Origin: Luzula sylvatica
Taxonomy: Eukaryota > Streptophyta > Magnoliopsida > Poales > Juncaceae
Length of the DNA: 64,000 nucleotides
Assembly (NCBI GenBank): GCA_946800325.1
Contig: OX326958.1
Coordinates: 6,458,001 to 6,522,000 of the forward strand
Direction of reading: 5' to 3'
In this document: piece by piece, positions 33,601 to 43,299 of the stretch
Numbering within the stretch: the first letter of the stretch is position 1
Layout of the letters: each line of letters starts with the position of its first letter
The notes under the pieces: generated by a model
What the model saw: the letters and a program-made list of their open reading frames with translations, nothing else
Database searches by the model: none
What the model was told of the DNA's origin: nothing
Translations under genes and position numbers: made by a program

Positions 33601-36600
33601 TACGGGCGCAATAGCACAGTCCAAGGAACCGAGGGCACATCACCGCTCCAAGCACATACTCAGAAAATTTCACTTGATCCGTGAGATTTTGCAAAGGAAG
33701 GATGTGATCATTGAGAAGATTGATACTGACAGGAATGTTGCGGACCCGTTTACTAAGCCACTCTCGCAAGCTAAGCACGATTATCATGCGAAAGCTATAG
33801 GTTTGAGATACCTAGAGGAGGAAGAGAGTAGTTAGTTATCTAAAACGATAATTTCGTAGGACGAGATTAGTCTAATAGATTAGTAAACGTTGTATCACCC
33901 CAAACTTATCTTATAGTAATGCAATTTCAGAATTTTAAAATTTTTCATTTTTGCATCTATCTTATATGAAAACTGTGTGCTAGGTTGTGTAATATGATTG
34001 TTACATGAACCTTGATTTGAACTTGTGTGGACGTCGACATGGTTGAGGACCATGTGCAGCGAAACCGTCACACTTAAAGTGTCATTTCTAAACATCCCTA
34101 GTCGCGAATCAGCTTGCTTAAGAGAGAAGCATTTCTATTATTGGATAATAGACTGAACGCGTACACTAGTACGTTTGCCGAGGAGATGATTATGTTTTGC
34201 TAATCATGGGACAAAGGTGTTTGTCGAATCGGGAACGTAGATATATGTTAGGTTACATATATTGGATATGACCGAAGCCGCGAGACCATGACATGGTTTA
34301 GTCATTATAGATGGACTTGCGACGGATGGGGTTTTAGATTCTTCATACTTGAGGGGATCATTGATTGCGTTACGTGCGTAACACAATGCTTTGATATGAT
34401 CTTACGCTCACCGTAACAGGGAGTTAAAAGGGTCATCATTGGGTATTGTCCGAAACACGGAATTCAATGTGAGTCTCCAAGATAGGAATTGTTTATTCCG
34501 AAAGGAAGAGATATCTCTTAGGCGCCGCTCGATGAGTCGATTAACGAAAACTGTGGCCACAGTCAATGATATTAATGGTTAATATCGATTGAAATTTGTT
34601 AACTCAACTCGGAATCGGGGAATAAGTATAGTTAATCAAATTATAAGGATGACTATTACCGTGCCTTTTGATTAACGGATATCGTAAACAAGAGAACTAG
34701 TAACCGCTATTCGAGATAGGCACAATGATCACAATCATTTTTCGTTTAACATGGGTAGCTATGATGGAGTGACTAGATCCCGCTCATGAGCTTGTAGGCA
34801 TTGGAAACAACCTACTGCCATCGTTAAGTCGAACCTACATGGTCACACAACGAGTCGTACTAAGTCGGGCTTGATAATAAAATCGGCACATTGATGTGCA
34901 TAGCTTGGTATTTGATACGCGAGCTATATTCTCTAAAATCGTGCGTATTGGATATGCATGAGTACCTTTTAGGTAGATCTGAAATTGAGTGGGAGACTGA
35001 AAGAAATACAGTTTCGGATCAACCGTAAAAGTGTACACAAGGATAAACGAATGTAGTCGTACATTCGTGGCCATAACTTTCAGTGGGAAAATCCACTTAG
35101 AATGGTTCAAATTGGGTTAGATAGATAATGAGATTATCTACAACCTTCATATAGAAATATATTTCATATGAACGAAGTATAAGTGTCGTTTCTGTGAAAT
35201 ACCGAAAGGGTGCAACAGTATGACATACAGTTAGTAAAACAGTCATAACTTTTGCATACGAACTCCAATTGGGCTGGGCCAAATTGGGTTGAGTAGATAA
35301 TAAGATTATCTACAACTTTCGTGTTGGTTGATTTTCTGTCAGAGAAATTTATCAATTTCGTCTGGACAGAATACTGAACAGGTTCATACAGTTTTCTGTG
35401 TGAAAGGGTGTATATTGGATATACATGCCTTTTGGCTAATCCTTATCCTATTAGGTATAAATAGGATTTTCTCTCTCATCTTCACTTAGGAATTCAGAAG
35501 TAATTCAAAGCAATATTCTGCCCAAGACACAAGAAAAAGAGCAAATTCAGATTTGATCTTTTGTGAGTGAAAAGGCACGAAGAGAGATTAATAGAGAATC
35601 GATCGAGATCAAGCAAGTGCACCGATACATCGTCTAGGCAGGTGTATCCGTGTCCGGCGTCTTCCGACTCAAGGTGGATACGTGTGGAGGAGCAACACTT
35701 GGGGCTCTCCGTTGTGATCGAACCGAAGGATCGAAGAACGGGAACGAACGGTGAAGGACGCACGGTGTGGGACGCGCGTAAAGTCACCAACGTGACCGGA
35801 GGAATAGGAGGCAGCGATCAACCCTTCGTGTTCCATCAATTTGGAACTGGTATGGATCTAACCTTCTATTTGCATCGTACCCTCGAAGTCGTGGCGTGAT
35901 CTCGGGAATCGGGGAACCGGACCGGGCCTACATATCCGCTGCGCGGGCCCGGGGCCGGGGATATTCCCCAACAGTTTTTCCTCGTTGCTCCAACTCTACC
36001 TGAATCATGCGCCCAACCTCTAGCTTTTTGTATGACTCAACAGTACATTTTCACAACAATAACTTTTTTAACATGGTTTTTACCAATAAGTCTCCAACAA
36101 TAAACAGGTCCAAACGATGAGGAGAGGTCTTCTAGCTACATACCAGATGATGAGTTACCAGATGTTGACAACTTGATCGCTCTTCACAATGCTAAGAAGA
36201 ACGGGGAGCCCGCACATTCCGACCCGGTCGTTGCTGGTAAAATTACCAAACAAACATTATTTAATTTCTGGTGATGTTAAAACAAAAACTCACATTATTT
36301 CAAACTTGTTTTATTGCACAGTAAGCCACCACTCCCATCTGCAAGTCACACCGTCAAACCATTCTGGTGCTGGTTCGAGTCGAGGTACGAAGAACATCCC
36401 AGGGTCTGTTCAAAGCACATACCAAGCCAACCCGAACATAATTACCCCCATACCTAGCCACCCGATTACGATTGATCAAACAAGCAGTGTCGAAGGTACC
36501 TTGTTAAATTTCATTCAACTGTATCCCACCCAATTAAACATATTTCTATTCAATTGAACTAGCAGTATCAAAGGACGGCCCAGGTTTCCAGACAGCAGAC

Positions 36601-37762
36601 CTAGCTGCGCGGATGGAACAAAGAACATTGGGTCTCATGGCGTGCCGCGACAAGGGAAAAGGAAAGACGACAATGGAGATGCCTGTAGGAATCAATTTCG
36701 AACTAGGTATGTAGTTCAGATTTTGTAAAAGTACAAATAAGGATTATTGAGATATTTTTTTTGAAATGTGTGGAAGGTTTCGACGAACCAGAAAAGCATG
36801 AAGACAAAGATGTTGTAATCAACAGTCCATTCGACCCCGTAGAGCTACTAGTGCCTGACGTGGACTATGGCAAGCTGGCTACGGACGACTTTGCAGTCCA
36901 AGATCTAGAGCACCAGTTCCCGTGTTTCAACGATGTCCCTGATTACATGAAGCGTGTTATCCACGGGTATTTGTCGAACAAGATCATATTTGATGATGTC
37001 CCGTTGAAGTCATTGAGAATTAGCGGGGCGGAAATCAGGTGTCTACTGGCAAGAAGCGCACTCACAGCAAAGGTAACTCAGATTTATATTATAATTTGTC
37101 AACTCTTCTCGTGTACTCATCTTTTCGTTTTACAGCTCTTAAATGTTTTGATCGGACTGCTTCGTCGTTGCGCAATGGACATGTTCAACCGCTGGTCTTT
37201 TGTGAACCCAAGCATATCGGTAAGTTAGCCGGTTAAGCCTTATCAATTTTATGATAGAGAATAATATAACAACATTCTCTACACTCTTCTTTAGGTCAAC
37301 GTCCCCAACATGCTTCCAGAGGAAATGGATGAGGATACTACAATTGCCTTGTCACTAACAGAGCTTGGTAGTAATCGCTGGCTATTCTTGCCGTTCAATG
37401 TTGCCAAGAACTGGATATTGGTCGTGTTCGATTTCGACGAGTCTCGCGTTTACATATACAATCCTGCACCTAAGACGGACCAGTTTGCTTCCCGGGTTAA
37501 CTCTTACATCGACGAATGGAAAGGTTTGTTGGCGGAACTCCTAGATCGAGCGGAAATAAAACAATGGGAAGAACGATTAGTGCGATGCCCTAAGACGGAG
37601 CGTGTAGAGGACAGTGCTCTGTTCGTTGTCAAGTACATCGAGTGTATCGCTGCATCTCGACAAATGGGATTTACGGAGAAAGACATTGCAGTCGCCAGAG
37701 GATATGCAGCGTACAACCTAATTTGTCTACCAAAGTATTTTGGGAAGTTGAAGGATGTTTGA
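24690..37762 (+). CDS. DUF1985/Ulp1-like MULE protein, split by Copia
   Basis: Ten exons fit: 24690-25409, 25495-25864, 25940-26203, 26271-26306 plus 35979-36029 (one exon cut by the Copia), 36108-36236, 36322-36495, 36566-36706, 36777-37072, 37136-37219, 37295-37762. Phases agree at every junction; without the insert the frame codes for 910 residues. The N-terminal 300 residues resemble the DUF1985 region of plant transposon proteases (NWPFRNFLNF, VCIILGLRGVG). The middle is acidic and low-complexity. The C-terminus resembles a Ulp1/C48 SUMO-protease fold (NRWLFLPFNVAKNW, RVYIYNPAP, DSALFVVKYIECI). By eye all three catalytic positions are changed: His to Asn (about 794), Asp to Asn (about 811), Cys to Ser (about 862). 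Its role in transposition is unknown, and the copy here is broken by the insertion. Confidence 0.75.
26307..27282 (+). repeat. 5' LTR of the Copia element
   Basis: 976 bp, TGAAAGAAATAC to CCCCAACA. It contains the element promoter: a TATA box TATAAATA at 26765-26772 followed by a CT-rich stretch. Differences from the 3' LTR that I see: A/C near 26404, G/T near 26624 and A/G near 27268. Confidence 0.95.
27284..27295 (+). promoter_or_regulatory. Primer binding site for initiator tRNA-Met
   Basis: TGGTATCAGAGC one base after the 5' LTR is complementary to the 3' end of initiator methionine tRNA, the usual primer for plant Copia reverse transcription. Confidence 0.9.
27530..29640 (+). repeat. 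Duplicated Copia leader with palindrome array
   Basis: The leader holds two tandem copies of a unit of about 1.1 kb (about 27530-28560 and 28560-29640). In each, the first 450-500 bp are crowded with TCCGTTGCAACGGA or close variants (TCCGTTGTAACGGA, GCGTTGTAACGGA). I count about 28 AACGGA half-sites: 13 in the first block, 15 in the second. Most are joined to CCGTT or GCGTT to make palindromes. The second half of each unit is different: a spacer with repeated GGTTTCAGGCCATAGTCGGG or GGGTTAAGGCCAAAGCCGAC words. Open frames here are by-products of the repeats. Confidence 0.9.
29864..33835 (+). CDS. Copia gag-pol polyprotein
   Basis: A single open frame of 1323 residues carrying all replication functions of the retrotransposon. 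The Gag domain is at about 1-215. A CCHC knuckle CFHCHKAGHWKRDC is near 252-265. The aspartic protease motif WVLDTGCGTH is near 299-308; its DTG is the retroviral form, where many Copias have DSG. GAG-pre-integrase with HCRLGH is near 441. The integrase core has HSDVCGP, RSDRGGEY and SERRNRT as the D-D-E positions. Reverse transcriptase starts at VWNLIDPPPGVKPVGCKWVF and has YVDD near 992. RNase H has YTDASF and ADSTTESEYIA near the end. No stop or frameshift is visible, so the element may be competent to move. Confidence 0.95.
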   Translation: MSSSNTNTMSIRSTLEKDKLVGRNYFDWHRNLRIVLRQEGKSHVLDTELVEPGPDATAEEKAAFEKLKKDSNDVTCLMLACMDASLQKQFEDSDAHIIDVVLKEMFQEQERIERFSTLKELVNCKMPSGSSVSSHVLKVQALIDRLEKLGEKLSKIMQQDLILCALPPMFSPFVTNYHMHSMDKTIPELHGMLKNFESETLKSSGENRARVAGNVLTIQNKDRKRSKSKGGSAKKRSKPNKRGKEKSKDETCFHCHKAGHWKRDCKSYLEEVKKGKAVSATGLSGINVIEVNISTMTNWVLDTGCGTHICRNMQVLQNSRRLEKGEVDLRVGNGARVAAFAVGVVNLTLPSGLILVLNNCYYVPTLCKNIISVSKLANDGYEFVIRNNEFSICKDSIIYGNVLLENGLYVLDFDHGNNKSIYNVNAKRIKPKVDNRTFFWHCRLGHVNEKRIARLHKDGMLDSFELDSFGNCESCLLGKMTKAPFSKVGERSNDLLELIHSDVCGPMSIEARGGYRYFVTFTDDHSRYGYIYLMRTKAETFEKFKEFQNEVENQLGKKIKAIRSDRGGEYLSYEFEDHLKDCGIVPQWTPAGTPQWNGVSERRNRTLLDMVRSMMSQTSLPKSFWGYALETAAYLLNRIPSKSVPKTPYEIWTGKVPKLSYVKIWGCEAYVRRLIADKLDPKSEKCLFVGYPKETKGYYFYHPYENKVFVARGGTFLEEEFISKRMDGYEIDLEEIREPQTNVEPMNVDPVSSNVEDPESSAQGAIRRSGRIRQEPIRYGFIVANDDEVEFIDDEPTSYREAMKSEDSDKWQTAMKSEIQSMYDNQVWNLIDPPPGVKPVGCKWVFKKKTDMDGNVNTYKARLVAKGFKQIHGVDYEETFSPVAMLKSIRILLAISAYYDYEIWQMDVKTAFLNGNLEEDVYMTQPEGFVDSKSPNKVCKLQRSIYGWKQASRSWNIRFDEVIREYNFLKNVEEPCVYKKVSGSRVVFLVLYVDDILIIGNDIPMLTDVKKYLNTRFAMKDLGEAAYILGVRIYRDRSKKLLGLSQSTYIDKVLKRFSMQNSKKGLLPMSSGISYSKAQCPTSSEDKNAMSIVPYASAVGSIMYAMICTRPDVSYALSVVSRYQSNPGDMHWIAVKNILKYLRRTKDQFLIYGGKTSGLVINGYTDASFQTCVDDFRSQSGYVFCLNGGAVVWKSSKQPTIADSTTESEYIAASEAAKEAVWIKKFVSELGVVPSISEPVVVYCDNTGAIAQSKEPRAHHRSKHILRKFHLIREILQRKDVIIEKIDTDRNVADPFTKPLSQAKHDYHAKAIGLRYLEEEESS
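33836..34986 (+). other. Copia 3' untranslated region
   Basis: About 1.15 kb between the gag-pol stop and the polypurine tract, with no convincing gene; short minus-strand frames are incidental. Confidence 0.6.
34987..34996 (+). promoter_or_regulatory. Polypurine tract
   Basis: GAGTGGGAGA ends one base before the 3' LTR and is the likely primer for plus-strand DNA synthesis. Confidence 0.7.
34998..35973 (+). repeat. 3' LTR of the Copia element
   Basis: 976 bp, same ends as the 5' LTR and about 99.7% identical by eye; the TATA box is at 35456-35463. Confidence 0.95.
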
Positions 37763-39131
37763 ATTGCGGTGAATTTGGCGGAGTGTTTTACAATGGAACA
37801 AATTAATGTGTTGTGGATTTTTGGTTTTTAAAATTTGTGTGTTATGAACTGGATATTTGGTATTTATGTGTGTTATGAACTTGATGTTTTTTATTCCATG
37901 TATGTTGACAATGTCTTTGGTTTACAATGTGTTCTTAATGAGTTATGGTTTCATAATATAAGTTTAGTAGTAAGCAAATTTTTATGAATCATCTATATTT
38001 GTTATTGAAATTTATCAACTTTGCATACAAATAACTGGTAAAAAAAGCATCTAGGAAATCCTAAGTTCATTATAATTGAAGTTTGTAATTTGACTTCGAA
38101 GTTAATTACTCAGTCTATTATTGAATTTTTTTACGGAAATAACCATCTGGTAAAATTAACATCGCCAGGTGTAATGGTAAAAAACTGAGACTAACTGGTA
38201 ACAAAAATTGAGACTAACTGGTAAATCAAATTCAATTTGGAAACGGGGCTGTAATGGTAAAAAACTGGTAAATCAATTTCAATTAAAAAAAAAACTTCTA
38301 ATTTGGACTAACTGGTATATCAAATAAAGATTCATCCAAAATCAAGACTAACTGTGTGGCCATAAAAAAAACCAAAAATCATCCAAAATTAACACCGGTT
38401 GATCAATTAAAATAACAAATAGCAACATCATGAATTAACATCAAAAAATTATATAATAATTCCAAACATATATATGTTTGAGCCTTCATTATCTTAACAG
38501 CACAATCTGGTATCAAAACTTACAACAAATTATTTGATTCCCAAACTTACAACAAACATACAACTAACCTACACAAAAACAACAAAACAGAACAAAACAC
38601 TTACCAATTTCTGTTAACAGCTATTTCGATTCAAACAAATTTAATTGAAAACAGAATAAAACCATAATTCCCACCTAATTCGAAATTCGAAATTGTATTC
38701 CCAGAAATTCGAAATTGAACTGAAAACAGAATAAAACCAGAATACAACAAATATCACCATTTATTAAGAAAGTATAGTGCTTATTTATAGAAGTCGAACC
38801 AAATTCGAAATTGTATTAAAAAAAAATTTCCCTCCAAACGCTGTAAACTGCAAATCCTACCTAACAACATTAATTGCGACACAGAATATATACCAGTTAA
38901 CACTCATCTAATGATACCCTACTGAACCCTATATTTTCAGGCACTCAGATAGTTCCGTAAATTATTACGGGCCTTTGCATTAAACATCCACGGCCCGTCA
39001 AACGTTAAAACAAAAATTACGCCGGGCCCTTTAAGGGGACGGGACAAAAAGGCCTGCATGGTTTAACAGTGTCAGAATCCAGCGCATCAACACTTCTGGG
39101 GGATAGTTCAAGGGGACATACATCATCACTC
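37763..39131. other. MULE 3' region with ACTGGTAA repeats and right terminus
   Basis: Non-coding tail of the MULE. ACTGGTAA or close forms recur many times between 38030 and 38520. The same word in reverse (TTACCAGT) clusters in intron 1 of the transposase gene (about 22050-22170). The right terminal inverted repeat lies at about 39080-39131. Confidence 0.6.
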
Positions 39132-39394
39132 TTTCAAATAATATACTTTTGAAAGTGAAACAAAACTTGTATGTCGAAGACCTCATCTTCTACGACATAT
39201 GAAGATGACACCTTTGCATCTTCTTTTTCGAGACTATTTCTCGATTGCCTACAGTCCTAAGAAGCTTCCAAACATTATTTTCATTTGCATAGGGATAATA
39301 ACCGGTACAATTATTTGTAATTCAAAATCAGATGTATGGATCAAAAACCTAAATTCGCAAAAGAAAAGGACTGAATCGTAAATTAAAAATATAC

Positions 39395-39602
39395 CTAGAT
39401 CTCCACCGCGCTTACCAGAGCTGCAACCCGAATGATGCTTAGCAGCCTCATCGAACTGAATCTTATATAGCAAACTAACGGCTTGATGCTTTTCAGCAGG
39501 GATAATAACCGGTATAATCTTCCTTCGTTTAGTAGTTTCAGCAGAGAAGGAAAGAACACGGATTGATGCTTTTCCAACTAACGGCTCGGATTGAGCCTTC
39601 AA
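39395..39602 (-). pseudogene. Parvulin-type prolyl isomerase fragment
   Basis: The minus-strand frame includes IQFDEAAKHHSGCSSGKRGG followed by DLG, closely resembling the conserved core of parvulin (Pin1/PAR14) peptidyl-prolyl isomerases, where the family has a SDCSSAKRGGDLG-like segment. It ends at a splice-donor-like site (GGAGATCTAG then GTATAT at 39394). The rest of the domain, with the other active-site residues, was not found; the MULE begins 255 bp further on. Probably a gene fragment, perhaps one exon of a gene disrupted by the MULE. Confidence 0.4.
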
Positions 39603-40603
39603 CGAACAAAATAAGTGGGCGTTGTTCCTTTGAAGAAGCAGATGAATTAATCTCTTTTGTGGTGTGGGTTGAGTTGGGTTTATGGTTCTTACTTCTTAGA
39701 GGAATGTAGGGATTCTGGTTCACGACGATATCGCGGAGGAGATCCAGGAGGACACTTCCGATCGGGTTGCGGCATGTGGCGATGCGTTTGTCGGAACTAA
39801 ACAGAGAGGATGTTTGAGGCCGGGAAATGAGAGAGAGAGAGAGAGAGACTGACTGTTAGTGTTAACGGGAGAGAGGGTTGGACGTTGGAGTGGGAGAGAG
39901 ATGAGGTTAGAAAATTACCTTTGTACCCTTTAAAATGGGGTGTACCGAAATTTGGTGCAAAAAACTTATGTTAAAAAATATAATCATGACCGTAGGATAG
40001 ATAAGTATCTTTCAATCTCAACCATTAAACATAAAAGGGTGTATGATAAGGCAAGAAGAGGTGTACGATAGAACTCTCCTCTGAAAAAAAAACCTTCTTA
40101 TTTCGAACACACGTTGAAAAATTTCAATAATATTTCTCTTCAATTCAACAATATTCACGTTTGTGTCCTAGATGCATTTACTTCGCAGGCCTAGTGATGA
40201 GGCCCAAACTATTTCTATTTCACTATTTCACCTTATACCTAAACCCTTGCTCTTTAGTTTTAATGATTTATATTCCCCTCATTTTTTTACTTTTCTGGTG
40301 TTCTTGAATAGAATTAACTCTATTTTAATGATTTATGTCACATGTTTATTATAATCAAATGGCACGAAAGTCAAAACGGGAGCAAAATCACTTGAACATC
40401 TGCATTAGATGGTAATTAACTTTATTTTAATAATTCACACTCTATAGTTGTCTAGAAATAAAAATTAATTTCCCTTAATATTGATTGGTTTTATTTGTAT
40501 TTTAGGATGAACCAATGCTCAAGATCATATAATGTATGGACATTATTTGAAAGAAATAGTTTGAGACTAACATTGTAGCTAAAGATATAATGTATTTTCC
40601 GAC
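39603..40603. other. No gene recognised
   Basis: Contains a short (GA)n run at about 39830-39848. No convincing frame. Confidence 0.4.
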
Positions 40604-40606
40604 TAA

Positions 40607-41615
40607 GGCCCTGTTCCCTCCTTGAGTTTTGGGGGGGAGTTTTGAGGGAAAGCTATGTTTCATGGGGATTGATTAAGTGGGTGTTCGGTGACCTATTTTG
40701 GATCCTAGTTTTTGATTCCTAAATGATTAAAATCCTAGGATTAGTCTCAATTTCTTAGCTTTTGAAAACTTATATCCGAGATAAGTTTTGGCAATTGATT
40801 GAAATGGCATGCTTTATTATTATTTTTAACCAATTATATTCATCAATTTATATGATTAATATTTTTGATGATTAGCTTATTTTGAAAATAAATGTGATAA
40901 GTATACAACTGATTATTTAATAATAATAAAAATAAATAAATAAAAAAAATAATAATAATAATAATAATAATAATTATTATTATTATACAACTAATTCACT
41001 TATTAGTGCAATTAAACATGATTTCGAAATTAATAATAATAATATTTGCAATAATGAAAAATTAATACACAATTAAAAATGTCTTTAGAAATAATAATAA
41101 TAATAACCAAAATACATAATACATAATTAAAAATATATTTAGAAATTAATAATGATAATAATAATAAATTAATACAAAATTAAAGATACATCCAGAAATT
41201 AACGACAATAATAATAATAATAAATTAATACATACTTAAAGTATATTTATAAATTAATAATAATACAAATAATAAATAATAATACAAAATTAAAAATATA
41301 TTTAGAAATTAATAATAATAATAATAATAATAAATAATTAAAAGTTAAAAATATATTTAGAAATTAATAATAATAATAAATTAATAAATGATTAAAATGT
41401 ATTTAGAAATTAATAATAATAATAATAACAATAATAATAATAATAATAATAATAACATCAAATTAATACATAATTAAAAATATAGTTAGAAAAAATAAAA
41501 TAATAATAATTATTATTATTATTGTAATTATTGTAATTATTATTGGTAATAATTAAAAATTAATACATAAATAAAATGTATTTGAAAAATATTAAAAATT
41601 ACAATAATGTATTTA

Positions 41616-41682
<67 letters not shown>

Positions 41683-41943
41683 TAGTTAGAAATTAATAAT
41701 ATTTTGATATGATTAAGAAATAAATATTATAGTTATAAAATTTCATAAGAAATAATACAATTATGAAATATTTTATTCATTTCCTACATCTAATCCTATG
41801 ATTTTCATCAAACACCTTTTAAACATCCTACACTCGCAGTTTTTACATTTTCCTGCAACCAGAGTTTCCTGATATTCATATATTGGTTTCCTGCAACTAT
41901 GAGTTTCCTGCTGCTACACAAAACTGACCTAGCAAACACGCCC
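40607..41943. mobile_element. Second PIF/Harbinger-type element with microsatellite interior
   Basis: 1337 bp flanked by TAA (40604-40606 and 41944-41946). The terminal repeats are short and imperfect: GGCCCTGTTCCC on the left, GGGCGTGTTTGC read inward from the right. Subterminal sequences also pair in part (ATCCTAGGATTAG and CTAATCCTATGATT). The inside is AT microsatellite: many (AAT)n runs, the longest at about 41612-41680, separated by a recurring TTAAAAATATATTTAGAAATTAAT unit. No gene. Confidence 0.6.
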
Positions 41944-42029
41944 TAATTATGATGGTTGTCATGAAAGACAATTTTTGTGACAAAATTGAATTTATGTTAC
42001 TTAATCTGATCAAATACTAATTATTTGAC

Positions 42030-42325
42030 ATTTATCTTATTATTATTTTGAGCAATTTTTTGAGGTCGGCACAGATAAGTTGTTTTTTTATTATTGTTGC
42101 GACTATGAGTTGTGTTCGTCGCAAATAAAATATTGTTGTGATTATTATTGTGGCCATGTGTAATGTTCACAGCAAATAAAGTAGTTATGCGATTATTCTT
42201 GCGATAAAAAATCGTGGTCGTAATAACTGTTGTTTCTGTGAGCAACTCATTTTTTTGACGTGCAATAATCAGAGACAAACTAAACCTTATCGCATAAAAA
42301 TTAATTTGAATTTTTGGCGGTAGTG
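42030..42325 (-). mobile_element. CACTA-like transposon end (fragment)
   Basis: Read on the minus strand the segment starts CACTACCGCCAAAAA at 42325 and is followed by repeated short words (TCGCAA, ATCGCA, TCACAA), the subterminal pattern of CACTA elements. No partner end was found, so it is a solo end or a decayed copy. Confidence 0.35.
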
Positions 42326-42718
42326 CGCCTCTTCTCAATTCCCATCGCATTAACTAGTGTTTTACCATCAATATTTCCTTTGTAGCTCTTTATCCAAAAT
42401 AAAATATTAAAATTTAATTATATTGTTGAAAGTTAATTCATGTTATTTATGCTTGTATTGAATTACTGAATAGTTACATGGAAACGAAATTTGAAATAGA
42501 TAAGAATTTATTGAAAGTTCAATTATGATATTTGAACAATTCTTTAGTCATGTTATCTGTTTTTTAACTTCAAAATTTGTAAAATGGTATATCCAATTTC
42601 ATTCCTTGTTCAACCTTAGTTAGAAAATTATAATGACAACAACAATAATAAAAATTAGGAAAAAACTCGCTCTATGTATTTAAAAATAAAATGATCAAAT
42701 TCAAACCAATGGAACTTA

Positions 42719-43292
42719 GTGCAGAGAAAAACAAATAGAAATTCACATAAAACTAGCACGAATAATTTCAAAATAACATGCTATAGATGCTTGTCAACAA
42801 CACACTATAGAAATCAATGTCGTGAACCTATTAAATGTTTTCAATGTAAAAAAAATGGTCATGTCATACAATTTTGCAAATCGATCTCTCATAATAGTTA
42901 TAATGCTAGCAATATTAAGCAAAAATTATGACAAAGATTATCCTATTTTGAACAAGGAAAATTATGATAAAATTAACAAATCAAATGGAAAGGACGAATT
43001 ATTACATACTAATAATAAAAATACAAATTTTCCAAAATTGAATAATATAAATTCAGCTAATCAAATTTTCCAAAATGAAAAAATTAAAATAAATAATAAA
43101 GCTTCTTCCTCTTCTGAAAATCCATATTTCTCAAAAGAATTTTTAAATAATAATCAGAATTGTGAAATAGAAATTGAATTTTTAAATAAAAAAGCCTTAC
43201 CAAGAGATCTGATAGAAATTGAAGTTTGTAAAAAGTTGTGCGCGCCAATTTTATCAGGGCAATTCTATAGAAGTTGTTTATTTTGTACATAA
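42719..43292 (+). pseudogene. LINE ORF1 fragment with two zinc knuckles
   Basis: The frame from 42719 has two CCHC knuckles in tandem, CYRCLSTTHYRNQC and CFQCKKNGHVIQFC, the same arrangement and spacing as ORF1 of the LINE at 0.7-2.1 kb but clearly diverged. The frame breaks near 42930 and continues in the neighbouring frame to about 43292 with an Asn/Lys-rich sequence. No ORF2 follows. A decayed, truncated L1 relative. Confidence 0.65.
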
Positions 43293-43299
43293 ACAAGTT

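Larger units (their letters stand above)
26307..35973 (+). mobile_element. Ty1/Copia LTR retrotransposon, intact and young
   Basis: A 9667-bp element inserted in exon 4 of the Ulp1-like MULE gene. The 5-bp target duplication is GTTTT (26302-26306 and 35974-35978). The LTRs are both 976 bp, start TG and end CA, and differ at about three positions that I noticed. A primer binding site and a polypurine tract sit at the expected places. The gag-pol order (protease, integrase, reverse transcriptase, RNase H) is Copia. The leader before gag is unusually long, about 2.6 kb. Confidence 0.95.
20861..39131 (+). mobile_element. Autonomous-type MULE carrying FAR1 transposase and Ulp1-like gene
   Basis: An 18.3-kb Mutator-like element, or about 8.6 kb without the Copia inserted in it. 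The 9-bp target duplication TTTCAAATA is exact (20852-20860 and 39132-39140). The terminal inverted repeats are about 50 bp and imperfect: both run inward through a C-rich block (GACATCCCC / TATGTCCCC) to TTGATGCGCTGG. Two genes lie in the same orientation: a FAR1/MULE transposase (21264-23927) and a DUF1985/Ulp1-like gene (24690-37762). MULEs with Ulp1-like genes are known in plants (Kaonashi-type and relatives). Both coding sequences are open apart from the Copia insertion, so the element moved recently. Confidence 0.85.
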
